Below are positions 1 to 9,027 of a stretch of 64,000 nucleotides of DNA, piece after piece (the first letter of the stretch is position 1; each line of letters begins with the position of its first letter). The position numbers and the translations under genes are program-made. This stretch comes from Lachnospiraceae bacterium (GTDB lineage: Bacteria > Bacillota > Clostridia > Lachnospirales > Lachnospiraceae), in NCBI GenBank assembly GCA_910575775.1, contig CAJTEY010000010.1:62001-126000 (forward strand), in the 5' to 3' direction. Below the pieces are notes generated by a model that worked only from the letters and a program-made list of their open reading frames with translations, did not search any database and was not told the DNA's origin.

Positions 1-504
1 CATGGAATGTGTATCCGTTTCAAGGAAACAGATGTAAGACCTACCGGAAGGGCTTCTATGGGCGTGATCGGCATGAATCTGTCTGACAGGGATGAGATCG
101 TCGGTATGCAGTTGGATCATCAAGGCGATTCTCTGCTCATTGTTTCCGAAAACGGTATGGGAAAACGGACTTATCTGGAAGAGTTTACCGTGCAGAAGCG
201 CGGTGGCAAGGGCTTAAAATGCTATAAAATTACCGAGAAGACAGGTAATGTGGTTGGTGTAAAGGCCGTCAATGACGATCATGAAATTATGATGATCACC
301 ACGGAAGGCATTATCATCCAGCTTCGCATGGAGGATATATCGACTCTCGGCAGAATCACTTCCGGCGTGAAGATGATCAATCTGGACGACAATGTAAAAG
401 TGGCTAAAATTGCCAAAGTGCGGGAGAAGATCAGCAACGGCGAGGAAGAGTTCGAAAATATTGACGATGCAATGGAAGAGATACCTGCGGAAAAGTATGA
501 GTGA
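1..504 (+). CDS. gyrA: DNA gyrase subunit A, C-terminal part (5' end outside window)
   Basis: This is the end of the gyrase A C-terminal DNA-wrapping domain, which bends DNA around the enzyme so that it can introduce negative supercoils. The frame is open from base 1, so the N-terminal breakage-reunion domain lies upstream. Visible beta-pinwheel blade signatures include GRASMGVIGMNL, a GyrA-box-like QKRGGKG, and GRITSGVKMINL. The protein ends in an acidic tail (EEEFENIDDAMEEIPAEKYE), as in many Firmicutes GyrA proteins. ParC is the main alternative, but the RGGKG motif and acidic tail favour GyrA. The stop codon overlaps the next start by 8 nt, so the two genes are probably translated together. 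Confidence 0.93.
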   Translation, partial: HGMCIRFKETDVRPTGRASMGVIGMNLSDRDEIVGMQLDHQGDSLLIVSENGMGKRTYLEEFTVQKRGGKGLKCYKITEKTGNVVGVKAVNDDHEIMMITTEGIIIQLRMEDISTLGRITSGVKMINLDDNVKVAKIAKVREKISNGEEEFENIDDAMEEIPAEKYE

Positions 505-1366
505 TTATAAAATAGTTGTCATAGGAGATATTCACAGTAATTATATAGGGCTTGAGAGGTGTATTGAACATGCTTTGAAACAAAAGCCGGATGAGTTTTT
601 GTTTCTCGGGGATTATATCAGTGACTGTCCTTATCCGCATAAGACGATGAAGATCGTCTATGAGATGAAACGTGATTACAATTGCCGTTTTATTAGGGGA
701 AACCGGGAAGAATATATGCTGCATCACAGGAAAAAGCTGGGAGAACGGTGGACTTATTCTTCCGCCAGCGGCAGTCTGCTCTATACTTATGAAAATCTGA
801 CGGAACGGGATTTTGGTTTCTTTGAAAGTCTGGATATCGAAGGGTATTATGAAAAGGAAGGGTATCCGCCTTTCCGATACTGCCACGGTTCTTTGACGCG
901 CTCCAATGAGATACTGGAGCCGGAAGGAGAAAATACGAGACAGCTTATGAATAGTCTGGATGTAGACCTGCTTGTGTCTGGACATATGCATTTTCAGGAA
1001 GAAAAAATGTATGACGGAAAGAAAATATTGCATCCAGGCGCTGTCGGCGTTTCCTGGTATTTTGATGGGAGAACACAGTATATGATGCTTCACGGAGCAA
1101 AATCCGGGTGGGAGGCGGCATTTTTTCAGCTGGATTATGATGTGGAAAAGGTTGTGAAAGATTTTGAAACTTCCGGCCTGAACGAGAAAGCGCCGGCATG
1201 GTCTAAAGTTACGATACACACGCTGCGCACCGGCAATGACTATAATTTGGCCTGTCTGACACGCGCAAAAGAGTTGTGCGAAAAAGCGGAAGGTACGGTA
1301 GTCTGGCCGGATATTCCCGAAAAATACTGGCAGCAGGCGTTACAGGAATTTGGAATTGTGGATTAG
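497..1366 (+). CDS. metallophosphoesterase (calcineurin-like)
   Basis: A 289-residue protein of the binuclear-metal phosphoesterase superfamily, probably cytoplasmic. The metal-ligand motifs appear in order: GDIHSN near the N-terminus, GDYISD, GNREE, CHGS and GHMH. These match the D-x-H, GDxxD, GNHE/GNRE, H and GHxH pattern of YfcE/YvnB-like enzymes. A longer frame opens upstream, but the ATG at 497 begins directly with SDYKIVVIGDIHSN, the expected family N-terminus, and overlaps the gyrA stop. The extra C-terminal segment after residue 210 is not assigned. The substrate cannot be told from sequence. A terminator hairpin follows at 1399. Confidence 0.85.
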   Translation: MSDYKIVVIGDIHSNYIGLERCIEHALKQKPDEFLFLGDYISDCPYPHKTMKIVYEMKRDYNCRFIRGNREEYMLHHRKKLGERWTYSSASGSLLYTYENLTERDFGFFESLDIEGYYEKEGYPPFRYCHGSLTRSNEILEPEGENTRQLMNSLDVDLLVSGHMHFQEEKMYDGKKILHPGAVGVSWYFDGRTQYMMLHGAKSGWEAAFFQLDYDVEKVVKDFETSGLNEKAPAWSKVTIHTLRTGNDYNLACLTRAKELCEKAEGTVVWPDIPEKYWQQALQEFGIVD

Positions 1367-1398
1367 ATATTTTAGAAATGAATAAAAAGAAACCAAAT

Positions 1399-1440
1399 AA
1401 AGGTTCCTGCATGAAAGAGCGGGAACCTTTGTATATTTTT
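1399..1440 (+). terminator. intrinsic terminator, probably bidirectional
   Basis: A 12-bp stem (AAAGGTTCCTGC / GCGGGAACCTTT, one G-T wobble) with an 8-nt loop is followed by GTATATTTTT. It lies between the convergent phosphoesterase and XRE genes. The A-rich left flank would give a U-rich tail on the minus strand too, so it may end both transcripts. Confidence 0.75.
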
Positions 1441-2374
1441 ACTGTTTCTCCTCATTATTACGGTTAATGACCATAGATACGATACCGCAGGCAATACCAA
1501 AAATGGGATAGACCACCCATGCACTGTGCCAGAAATTTCCGAGAAAACCGAATCCGAGATAGATCATGGTAGCCACCATCATAATGCTGCCGCAGATGAT
1601 ACTGATTTTTTTACCGTTTTTGTAGGTCTGCGAATTGTGGTCATGCATTAGATTGTATTGTTCAATATTGTATTTGCCATCCTGTGTGCCTGCATAGGTA
1701 AACAATATGACGGCTATGGTTACAGGGAACATAAACAGGGCGCCGCTCAACATGTCAAGATCAATTCTGTCCTGTATGATGTTATCGGGAGAGATGACAG
1801 CATCAATTGTAGTTGCTAAAATCATGCCGAAAATAATAAGAACAACCCCGGTTGTGATAAATTGAATCAGTTTTTTGTGAAACGCTTCTTTTTCTTCATC
1901 GGAATAAAAGTTTTCTATGTATGGATATTTCTTTTCAAAGTAACTTCTCTGTAAGCCGGAAACGATAAAAATCGCTACGGCCGCTATTACGAAGAAAAGA
2001 AATATAATGCCGGAAAGCTCTTCCATATCAATACCATGTACTTCAGAAATAAACGTATCTAAGAGCAGCATAAGAGTAACTCCGCTTAAAATCAGTCCCA
2101 CGCCTGTTGTGATTCTTCTGCTGAATTGATTCATAAACTGGTCGTAGTTACATTTGTCTTCCACATACTGCGTACAGATATCTTTCTGTACCAGATCATC
2201 TAAAGTACAGTGAAAGAAACTGGCAAGCTGCAAAAGTTTATCCATTTCCGGATAGGTCGTGTCCGACTCCCATTTAGAGACAGACTGTCTTGATACTTCT
2301 AATTCTTCCGCCAACCGCTCCTGCGTGATGTTATCCCGCTTCCTTAAAAATTGTAAGTTTTGTCCTAAGCTCAT
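1439..2374 (-). CDS. XRE-family HTH regulator fused to a six-helix membrane domain
   Basis: A 311-residue protein. Residues 1-65 form a Cro/CI-type helix-turn-helix (NITQERLAEELEVSRQSVSKWE, then YPEMDKLLQLASFF). A linker follows, and after it about six hydrophobic segments. This suggests a membrane-tethered transcription factor, or a regulator whose membrane part senses envelope state. The ATG at 2374 has AGGAGA 8 nt upstream, so the longer upstream frame is rejected. It belongs to the same HTH subgroup as the regulators at 41108 and 55510. The target genes are unknown; autoregulation is plausible. Confidence 0.8.
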   Translation of the reverse strand: MSLGQNLQFLRKRDNITQERLAEELEVSRQSVSKWESDTTYPEMDKLLQLASFFHCTLDDLVQKDICTQYVEDKCNYDQFMNQFSRRITTGVGLILSGVTLMLLLDTFISEVHGIDMEELSGIIFLFFVIAAVAIFIVSGLQRSYFEKKYPYIENFYSDEEKEAFHKKLIQFITTGVVLIIFGMILATTIDAVISPDNIIQDRIDLDMLSGALFMFPVTIAVILFTYAGTQDGKYNIEQYNLMHDHNSQTYKNGKKISIICGSIMMVATMIYLGFGFLGNFWHSAWVVYPIFGIACGIVSMVINRNNEEKQ

Positions 2375-2656
2375 AGTGTAATCTCCTGTTCTTTTTTTTC
2401 GCGAACAATGAACCAAGCGGATGTGTGAGCACATCTATTTGGCGAATGCCGCGAGAGTTTCATACCCTGCAGCTTGCTGCAAGGTATTTGACTTGTGCCG
2501 GCTATGGTCATATTGTAGGACAGCGGGAATGTAAAGACTATCAATTTCATGTTGCTTTTCATTATTTTCATGTAAAGATGCGGTTGCATCCCCGTAAATA
2601 CGGTGTTTTTGACGATAGCGGCACAAAATAGAAGATTCGGCACTGAATCGTTACAA
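2375..2656. other. intergenic stretch without a convincing gene
   Basis: Short frames exist on both strands here, but none has a good ribosome binding site or a recognisable family. Two small palindromes are visible: GATGTG-TGAG-CACATC near 2421 and GCAGC-TT-GCTGC near 2468. The stretch should contain the promoter of the XRE gene, whose ATG is at 2374. Confidence 0.4.
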
Positions 2657-3259
2657 TCAGATAATTTTCTCAAAATCTTCGATACCGTGTTTACACCAAG
2701 GACAGATAAAGTCGGATGGAAGTTCTTCTCCCTCATACACATAACCGCATACGATACAGCGCCAGCCTTTGGCTGCGGAAGCCTCCGGTTTCGGTTTTAC
2801 AAACTCGTGATAGAAGGAATAGGTCATCGCCTTTTCAGCAGATATCACGTCGCAGTCATTTACCGAACAGATAAAAAGCATATGCGTTCCAAGATCGATG
2901 GTATTCGTTACCTTACAGTCGATAAAAGCTGTGGTATGCTTTGTAAGATAAGGAAGTTCCTGCCTTGTCACGGCAAAAGGATAATCTACAAATTTATCAG
3001 TTTCCCGACCGCTTTGGAAGCCAAAATGCTGGAACAGGGAAAAGGGAGCCGTCTCAGAGAGAACAGACAAAGAGACCATGTTTGATTTTTGTATGAGCTC
3101 ACAGGTCAGGTTCTGTTTGTTGACTGCCACTGCGATCTGTAAGGGATTGCTTGTCACCTGCATCACCGTATTTACGATACAGCCATTCATCTTTTTGTCG
3201 AATTTGGAAGCTGCCACGTAAAGTCCATAGGATAATTGAAATAAAGCGTTGGTATTCAT
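2657..3259 (-). CDS. flavin reductase-rubredoxin fusion (high-molecular-weight rubredoxin)
   Basis: A 200-residue two-domain electron-transfer protein. Residues 1-150 resemble the FMN-binding flavin reductase/flavoredoxin fold. The last 45 residues are a rubredoxin domain with two Cys pairs (CIVCGYVYEG and CPWC) that would bind one iron. Homologous fusions in clostridia (Hrb of Moorella) pass electrons to flavodiiron proteins that reduce oxygen or NO, so a role in oxidative or nitrosative defence is inferred. The second Cys loop reads CPWCKHG rather than the usual CPxCG. The ATG at 3259 has AAGGAGA upstream; a longer frame is ignored. Confidence 0.88.
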   Translation of the reverse strand: MNTNALFQLSYGLYVAASKFDKKMNGCIVNTVMQVTSNPLQIAVAVNKQNLTCELIQKSNMVSLSVLSETAPFSLFQHFGFQSGRETDKFVDYPFAVTRQELPYLTKHTTAFIDCKVTNTIDLGTHMLFICSVNDCDVISAEKAMTYSFYHEFVKPKPEASAAKGWRCIVCGYVYEGEELPSDFICPWCKHGIEDFEKII

Positions 3260-3450
3260 AATGATCTCCTTTTCGTTTCCGTCTATTTTTATTATGTGAA
3301 AAAACAGATGTATTATTCGTTTCAAATGTCTTTTCAGCATTTATTTTAACATAATTCTGGTATATCGCCAATATAATGAAAATAAGAGTGCATACTTCAT
3401 CAAATTTGCAAATCTGTGAAAAAGAGACTAAAATAGGAGATATTGTAACG

Positions 3451-4881
3451 ATGAAAGAAAATGACAATATTTTAACCGAAATAAAGGAAAGACAAGAGAA
3501 AACTATGAAATTTGAGAGTGCGGAACAAAAGAGAAATTATATGTTGGAGGAGCCGGTGGAAAAACTGGTATGCAGACTCGCGGTACCTACGATTTTAAGT
3601 ATGCTGGTGACCTCATTTTATAATATGGCGGACACCTTTTTTGTAGGAAAACTGGATACCCAGTCCACGGCGGCGGTAGGTATTGTCTTTTCCCTGATGG
3701 CGATTATTCAGGCCATAGGATTTTTGTTTGGACACGGCTCCGGCAATTTTATTTCCAGAAAATTAGGCGCTGGTGAGATGGAAGAGGCGGAAAAAATGTC
3801 CGCTGTCGGATTTTTTACGTCCTTTCTTTCTGGTGTGGTTATTATGGCAGGATGCATGTTTTTTATTGAACCGCTCTCCTATCTGCTCGGTTCCACGGAG
3901 ACGATCCAGCCGTATACAGTGGCTTATCTGCGGATTATTCTGATCGGTGCGCCTGCCATGACGGCGTCTTTGGTGTTAAATAACCAGATGCGTTTTCAGG
4001 GAAGCGCCTTTTATGCGATGATCGGCATTGTTTCGGGCGCGGTAATTAATATCATACTGGATCCTATTTTGATTTTCTGGTGCGGCATGGGTGTTGCCGG
4101 GGCAGCTCTTGCCACCACGATCAGTCAGTATCTGAGTTTCTTTTTTCTTCTTATTATGATAAAGAAAGGCGGGAACATACAGATCCGTTTCCAGAATTTT
4201 AAGCCCAGCCTTCACTTTTTTGCTGAGGTGATCCGCGGCGGTATTCCCTCCCTGTTCCGCCAGGGGCTTGCCAGTATAGCTACAATCTGTCTGAACCACG
4301 CGGCGGGCGTGTACGGTGACGGGGCGATAGCAGGCATGTCCATCGTGTCCCGCATAATGATGTTTGCAAATTCTGCTCTGATCGGATTTGGTCAGGGTTT
4401 TCAGCCTGTTTGCGGTTTTAATTACGGGGCGAAACGGTATGAGAGAGTGTTAAAGGCCTTTCGTTTCTGCGTGAAAGTGGCATTTTTCTGTCTGCTTGGC
4501 ATGGCGGTTCTGGTATTCATTTTTGCGCCCCAGCTTGTGACCGTTTTTAGAAAAGACGATCCTGACGTGATCATGGTAGGTACAGCGGCACTTCGCTATT
4601 CCGTGATTGCATTTCCTTTGAGTGCATGGATTATTATGTGTAATATGATGCTGCAGTCCATCGGTAAGGGATTGAAGGCATCTATCGTGGCTTCCGCCAG
4701 GCAGGGGATCTTTTTCCTGCCGCTGATTTGGATTCTGCCCTATTTCTTTGGCCTTACAGGAGTGGAAGCATGCCAGGCGGTTTCAGATTTCTTTGCGCTG
4801 ACGATATCTATTCCACTTGGGGTGAGTGTAATCCGGGAGATGAAGCGGGGGCCGGATTATTTATTGATGAAATTAGAATAG
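3451..4881 (+). CDS. MATE family efflux transporter
   Basis: A roughly 476-residue integral membrane protein of the multidrug and toxic compound extrusion family, with about twelve hydrophobic helices in two homologous halves. Typical family patterns include P-T-I-L-S-M-L-V-T-S-F-Y-N-M-A-D-T-F-F-V-G in helix 1 and QGFQPVCGFNYGAKRY in the second half. It probably exports cationic compounds in exchange for Na+ or H+. The frame opens at 3376, but the ATG at 3451 is preceded by AGGAGA at good spacing. The substrate is unknown. No regulator is adjacent on this strand. Confidence 0.88.
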   Translation: MKENDNILTEIKERQEKTMKFESAEQKRNYMLEEPVEKLVCRLAVPTILSMLVTSFYNMADTFFVGKLDTQSTAAVGIVFSLMAIIQAIGFLFGHGSGNFISRKLGAGEMEEAEKMSAVGFFTSFLSGVVIMAGCMFFIEPLSYLLGSTETIQPYTVAYLRIILIGAPAMTASLVLNNQMRFQGSAFYAMIGIVSGAVINIILDPILIFWCGMGVAGAALATTISQYLSFFFLLIMIKKGGNIQIRFQNFKPSLHFFAEVIRGGIPSLFRQGLASIATICLNHAAGVYGDGAIAGMSIVSRIMMFANSALIGFGQGFQPVCGFNYGAKRYERVLKAFRFCVKVAFFCLLGMAVLVFIFAPQLVTVFRKDDPDVIMVGTAALRYSVIAFPLSAWIIMCNMMLQSIGKGLKASIVASARQGIFFLPLIWILPYFFGLTGVEACQAVSDFFALTISIPLGVSVIREMKRGPDYLLMKLE

Positions 4882-4954
4882 AAGATAGCGGATATATTGA
4901 AAGACTGGAAGAATATAGATTATGGTGTGAAGAAAAGGAAGTGTGAATAAAATG

Positions 4955-5008
4955 ATCCCCGGCAAGCCTGTTTTATAACACAGAATTGTCGGGGATATCT
5001 TTTACTTT
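4955..5008. terminator. candidate bidirectional terminator
   Basis: ATCCCCGGCAA (4955) pairs with TTGTCGGGGAT (ends 4996), an 11-bp stem with one wobble and a long loop of about 20 nt. ATCTTTTACTTT follows on the plus strand and CATTTTATT on the minus strand. It separates the convergent MATE and DUF4173 genes. Confidence 0.45.
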
Positions 5009-5026
5009 GATCAGATACAGAAAATT

Positions 5027-6562
5027 CTATTTTAGATATTTCCCGGCCCGATACAGTGAAAAATTGAAATCCCGGATTCCCATTCCTCTCGTCCGATTTT
5101 TCATTTTGCAGTAATAGCTTTTCATCCAGTAAAGCTCATGGTAATAATCGGCGTTATAATTTCCGTTTTCATCAACTGTCGTTTTTTCCAGCATATCCTC
5201 CACACTGACCAGATAAGGATTGGCGGATGAATCCAAAATAACCGGCGCGGCGTCCGCAGAAAGTCTGCTTAAGTAATCGTAATCGGCGCCATTTTCCAGA
5301 TTATAACGGGCGATCAGACAGTCGGGCCTGGAGAATGAGAGTATGATACAACAGATACTTACTACCGCAAGTCCATACATGAACAGCGGAAACCTCCTGT
5401 AAAAAATAAATGTGGTGACACCTGCCATCAGGAAAAAGATGACTGCCAGCGCCCACAGTACAAACAACCGTAAAAAGGTGAGGGCATATATGTCGATATA
5501 CAGGATCATCCGCATAGCGCTGGAGAAAATCATAATAAAAGTACATCCGCAGATCAGGGAAAGTATCACCCGCAATGTCCTGCTTTCCTGAAACAGATAA
5601 AGGCAGATGAGTACAAGCAGGAAATTAATAATACTGACAGTCAGAAGCTGAAAAAATCCTTCTCTTGCATAGCCTGCGTAGGTATAGTTCTCTGGAAGCT
5701 GCATCTTACCGATAAACAGATACAGAATTTGTACTACGCTGAAAAACAGATAAAGAATGCCTAGCAGGGATGTAAAAACAATGGCAATGACAGGATCAAA
5801 CCCGGATTTTTCTTTCATGTTCTCACTTACATCCATTTTGCAAAGAGCGGATAGCAGGGCATAGGAGGAGAAAAAGACCACCGTAATCAGAAAAAGAATC
5901 TTTATCACTTCCCATATATTTAAGGCCTTTATCAGACGGGCAAGCATGTTCTCAAAGATAGCGTCCGCGCCTGCAAGCAGCATAGCCATACACAGCAGAA
6001 GGGGAATGGCTATGGCAAATCCTATGAGTGCAGGTATAAAATAATTTTTTCCTCTTGTTTTTTCCTGTTTTGTTGCATCAAAATAAGAAACCATGTCACT
6101 CAAAGGTCTGAACAGGCAGCAGAAACAGGAACCTATCGTGTGAAAGAAAGCGGTAACATATTTAGGAAAATTCCACGTCCTATCATTATAAAAGGTGTGC
6201 AGCATTAAAAGGAAAGAGAGGAGAAAAATGCCGCATTTGTTCATAAAAAGGATAGGAAGAGAGTTGGTCATACAGTTAGAAATACCTAACATAGTGATGA
6301 CTGTGATATAAAATACGCTGTCTTTTTTGAAGAGAACCCCTAACTTTTTCGAAGAGAAGAAGAAACAGCAAAGGGTTCCGATGACGAAAAAAGGGTAAGT
6401 GATCCCCGAAGAATTTTTGTAGAGACAGAAAGCATAAAACGCTGCGTAGAGAAGACATCCGATGCCGAAGGAAGGAAAGTGCCGTTTCATGCTTCGGGTG
6501 TATTCGGTTTCCGGGTTTTTCGTTATTTGTTCTGCGGGTTGTAAGTAAGTTGTTGATTCCAT
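5027..6562 (-). CDS. DUF4173-type membrane protein
   Basis: A roughly 511-residue polytopic membrane protein with about twelve hydrophobic segments and a hydrophilic C-terminal tail of about 100 residues (NGADYDYLSRLSADAAPVI and onwards). The pattern YTYAGYAREGFFQLL in the middle is typical of the DUF4173/DUF4153 families of Firmicutes. The biochemical function is unknown. It is the last gene of a three-gene minus-strand operon behind DUF2975 and a small HTH protein, a grouping I recall from Lachnospiraceae. Start choice: the Met at 6562 has GGAGG five bases upstream. The Met at 6574 has a poorly spaced site and would add four residues. Confidence 0.75.
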   Translation of the reverse strand: MESTTYLQPAEQITKNPETEYTRSMKRHFPSFGIGCLLYAAFYAFCLYKNSSGITYPFFVIGTLCCFFFSSKKLGVLFKKDSVFYITVITMLGISNCMTNSLPILFMNKCGIFLLSFLLMLHTFYNDRTWNFPKYVTAFFHTIGSCFCCLFRPLSDMVSYFDATKQEKTRGKNYFIPALIGFAIAIPLLLCMAMLLAGADAIFENMLARLIKALNIWEVIKILFLITVVFFSSYALLSALCKMDVSENMKEKSGFDPVIAIVFTSLLGILYLFFSVVQILYLFIGKMQLPENYTYAGYAREGFFQLLTVSIINFLLVLICLYLFQESRTLRVILSLICGCTFIMIFSSAMRMILYIDIYALTFLRLFVLWALAVIFFLMAGVTTFIFYRRFPLFMYGLAVVSICCIILSFSRPDCLIARYNLENGADYDYLSRLSADAAPVILDSSANPYLVSVEDMLEKTTVDENGNYNADYYHELYWMKSYYCKMKNRTRGMGIRDFNFSLYRAGKYLK

Positions 6563-6631
6563 CATTTCCTCCATTTCCTGCGCAACTGCGCAAATCCATA
6601 TGTTTTGGTTTTATTGTAATGGAAAAAGTAT

Positions 6632-6880
6632 TTAAGTTTCTTCTTCCACAATCACGTCTTCCGTGAAAATTTTGTCATCTTCCACATACTGCAAAAGATC
6701 TCCAGGCTGGCAGTCCAGCGCCTTACAGATTTCGTTTAAGGTGGAGAGGCGGATTGCTTTCGCCTTATTATTTTTAAGGATGGACAGATTCGCAAGGGTA
6801 ATGTCAATTTCGCCCGCCAGCTCGGTCAGGCTTTTTTTACGCATTGCCATAATTACATCCAGATTGATGATAATTGCCAT
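6632..6880 (-). CDS. small Cro/CI-type HTH regulator (YozG-like)
   Basis: An 82-residue protein that is almost entirely a helix-turn-helix: IIINLDVIMAMRKKSLTEL, then LANLSILKNNKAKAIRLSTL, and an acidic C-terminus. It matches the YozG-like XRE subgroup that is nearly always encoded next to a DUF2975 membrane protein, as here (57 nt gap on each side). It probably represses or controls its own operon together with DUF2975. The start follows a weak GTGAGATT site. Confidence 0.85.
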   Translation of the reverse strand: MAIIINLDVIMAMRKKSLTELAGEIDITLANLSILKNNKAKAIRLSTLNEICKALDCQPGDLLQYVEDDKIFTEDVIVEEET

Positions 6881-6937
6881 GATAATCTCACTTTCTATCA
6901 GTTTAACAGACTTGAAAGACCGCTTTTTTTGTATCTC

Positions 6938-7384
6938 TTAAATGGTCAGATCGTTTTCCAGTTTGTAGGTAACGGCTTTGTCAAAGATGCCGGCCAGCAC
7001 CCGGCTGAACAGCCCGGCAATTACAAAAACCAGAATCACAATAAATACCGCCGGTGTAAGATAGAGAAAAAGGCGGCAGGCCGTAATCACCGCAATAAAA
7101 AAGCTGTAAATACTCATTTTTTCAAGACTCACCACATTTTCCCGGATAAAGCAGTCATCGTCCAGCACGGAACGGAACATTTTTCGCAGCTGTTTCAAAA
7201 TCAATACCGCAAAAATGCCGGAGAGGAAGAAAAGCAGGCAGAGAGAGTAGTAGTTTTCTTCAAAGTAGCTGTTGAATCTTCCATAAAATTTGATGCTCAA
7301 AGGAAGTGTGGCAGTCACAACGATTCCGGCATAAAACATCAGATCCAGCAGAAGTTTGGTGAAAAGTGTCAGTCTGTCTTTCAT
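6938..7384 (-). CDS. DUF2975 family membrane protein
   Basis: A 148-residue membrane protein with four predicted helices, at about residues 10-30, 45-62, 92-112 and 115-135. The conserved DUF2975 stretch lies between helices 2 and 3 (LRKMFRSVLDDDCFIRENVVSLEKMS). The family is found with small HTH proteins and is thought to influence that regulator; its biochemical role is not established. It is the first gene of the operon with the HTH and DUF4173 genes. Upstream, AATTGG (7432) and CCAATT (7448) form an inverted repeat that could be an operator. Confidence 0.82.
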   Translation of the reverse strand: MKDRLTLFTKLLLDLMFYAGIVVTATLPLSIKFYGRFNSYFEENYYSLCLLFFLSGIFAVLILKQLRKMFRSVLDDDCFIRENVVSLEKMSIYSFFIAVITACRLFLYLTPAVFIVILVFVIAGLFSRVLAGIFDKAVTYKLENDLTI

Positions 7385-7586
7385 AAAAACGCATCCTTTC
7401 TCTGACGCACGCTTTTATTTGGCGTCCTTTTAATTGGTTTTGTCTTTCCAATTTGCATCATGTAAGTTTAAAATAGCACGGAGAAAAATGAATGTCAATA
7501 AAAATTTATCGAATATCAATAAAAAATTATTTTCTCTCAATATAAGTGATATGAGGATGACAACATGAAAGAAAGCGAGTAAGATG

Positions 7587-7632
7587 AAAAAAAGGTACTG
7601 TTTCATAAACTGTCTGTTTATGAAACGGTACC
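7587..7632 (-). terminator. strong intrinsic terminator for the FlxA-like gene
   Basis: A 17-bp stem (GGTACTGTTTCATAAAC / GTTTATGAAACGGTACC, one wobble) with a 5-nt loop is followed on the minus strand by a run of T residues (seven A on the plus strand at 7587-7593). It sits 32 nt after the stop of the gene at 7665. Confidence 0.9.
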
Positions 7633-7664
7633 CTCTATAAATGAATGACAAAATAATCCGTGTT

Positions 7665-8444
7665 TTACAGTCTCACATCCACAGGATGATAGTTGTAAGA
7701 CGCCTGCTCCTCTGGCGTTTCGGTGTTAGGTGTGCCGGAGATGTTATCCGTCTGCTTTTCCCCGTCTTTTTCTGTGCCGGGTTTACTCTTATCTGACTTA
7801 TCTTTATCCTCCGTGCGATTTTCCGTGTTTTCCTTTTCGGAAGCCTTTTCAAGTTCTTCGCCTGCCTGTGCCAGAGAAGAAAGCTGGTCAGAAGTGGCTT
7901 TCTGCGCCGCTTTCCTTGCGTCGGAAAGTTCGGCTTCTTTCAGTTCTACATTGCCGCCACTGCTGGAATCAAGCGCTATTTCCGCCTCCAGCACGTTGGC
8001 TCTGCCATTCATTTTTTGGGCCGTACTTCCCTGTACATTCGCCTGTTTGATGGAAACGTCTGCAGAAAGCATAGCCGTCATACTATTCGCAGACATGCCA
8101 ACATTCGCATTGTCACTCTGGTTTTTCTGCTTTTTGGTTCCCATCAGATCGTCAAAGGAGGATTCTTCTTTTTTCTTTTCCCGCTCCTCCCGTTTTACGT
8201 CAATCTGATGTTGACGGAGCTGGATCTGCAATTCGCTGATCTGTTTTTGAATTTCCTGCCGTTTTTTCATTTTCGTGTCCGCAGGCATTTCTTGATTAGA
8301 GGAAATTTCCTTTAAATCATTTTGCAGTTTCTCAATCTGCTGCTGCAGATTTTTACTTTCCGAATCCATTTGCCCGCTTTTACCTGCAGATGTTCCTGCT
8401 GTGTTTTGGGACGCACCTGCGCCGCCTATTCCATTTATGTTCAT
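7665..8444 (-). CDS. FlxA-like coiled-coil protein
   Basis: A 259-residue soluble protein without a signal peptide. After a Gly/Ala/Ser-rich N-terminus (MNINGIGGAGASQ), residues 25-95 form a heptad-rich coiled coil (ESKNLQQQIEKLQNDL onwards) that resembles the FlxA-like family. The middle contains an Ala-rich helical segment, and the C-terminal 60 residues are charged and disordered (Lys/Asp/Glu/Thr-rich). FlxA in E. coli is flagellum-class regulated, but no flagellar genes are nearby, so the role is open. The ATG at 8444 follows AAAGGAGA; a longer upstream frame is rejected. Confidence 0.7.
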   Translation of the reverse strand: MNINGIGGAGASQNTAGTSAGKSGQMDSESKNLQQQIEKLQNDLKEISSNQEMPADTKMKKRQEIQKQISELQIQLRQHQIDVKREEREKKKEESSFDDLMGTKKQKNQSDNANVGMSANSMTAMLSADVSIKQANVQGSTAQKMNGRANVLEAEIALDSSSGGNVELKEAELSDARKAAQKATSDQLSSLAQAGEELEKASEKENTENRTEDKDKSDKSKPGTEKDGEKQTDNISGTPNTETPEEQASYNYHPVDVRL

Positions 8445-8802
8445 CGTTTCTCCTTTCCCGCGCACAATTCTGTTATTTATATTGTCGAGATCATGGAAGA
8501 TGTTTTTTGTCAAGTGCGCGCAGACATAATTGATGCATAGCATCTTCCTTACTCTATTTCTTGTATCGTCAGTCCTGTGAGATCCGTGAAGAGAAGATGT
8601 TGTGAAATACCTTTTCCTGGTTGTGGAGATTCTTTTGCATACATGATAAATGATTAACTGGTCAAAAATTGTTGTAAGGTTAATCCAAATTTAGTAGGGA
8701 AAGAATTTTCTTCTCCATTCGCGTATACATTATGGGGAAGATACGTTATAATACAAGAGAATTTAAAATTGGTTTTTATGTGATCTATAATGGAGGTGTT
8801 TT
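8445..8802. other. AT-rich divergent intergenic region
   Basis: A region of 358 bases between the FlxA-like gene and the antitoxin-like gene. A TATAAT box at 8747-8752 is a likely -10 element for the plus-strand gene at 8803, but no good -35 element is seen. No open frame with a ribosome binding site was found. Confidence 0.4.
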
Positions 8803-9027
8803 ATGACAGCTTTAAGGCAAAGTGCAATAAAAGAATTGGAAAAAATACCAGAAGATAAAATAAGCCTTATTTTACAGATCATGCAAAGTGTAAATAGTTT
8901 GTGTCATGATAATCAATCAGAAAGGAAAGAAGCTTTTGCAAGATTAGAGCAGTTACGCAGGAAAGGGACTGTTACCGATACGGATGCGGAATTAGCCTCT
9001 TATAGGGAAGAAAAGTATGGTAAATAG
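8803..9027 (+). CDS. antitoxin-like protein next to a decayed PIN toxin
   Basis: A 74-residue protein with a helical N-terminus (ALRQSAIKELEKIPEDKISLILQIMQSV) and a charged C-terminus (ARLEQLRRKGTVTDTDAELASYREEKYGK). The layout, with a short charged protein overlapping a PIN-domain reading frame by 11 nt, is typical of VapBC-like type II toxin-antitoxin modules. By position it would be the antitoxin. I do not recognise a standard DNA-binding fold in it. A GGAGG site precedes the ATG. It is intact although its partner is broken, so it may now act alone or be a relic. Confidence 0.6.
   Translation: MTALRQSAIKELEKIPEDKISLILQIMQSVNSLCHDNQSERKEAFARLEQLRRKGTVTDTDAELASYREEKYGK

Noticed and set aside
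431..1219. Long minus-strand frame opposite the phosphoesterase gene
   Set aside because: It lies antisense to a gene with clear catalytic motifs, and its own sequence shows no family features and no ribosome binding site.
7430..7651. Hydrophobic 73-codon minus-strand frame
   Set aside because: It runs through the terminator hairpin at 7594-7632 in AT-rich intergenic DNA, and hydrophobicity is expected by chance from T-rich sequence.
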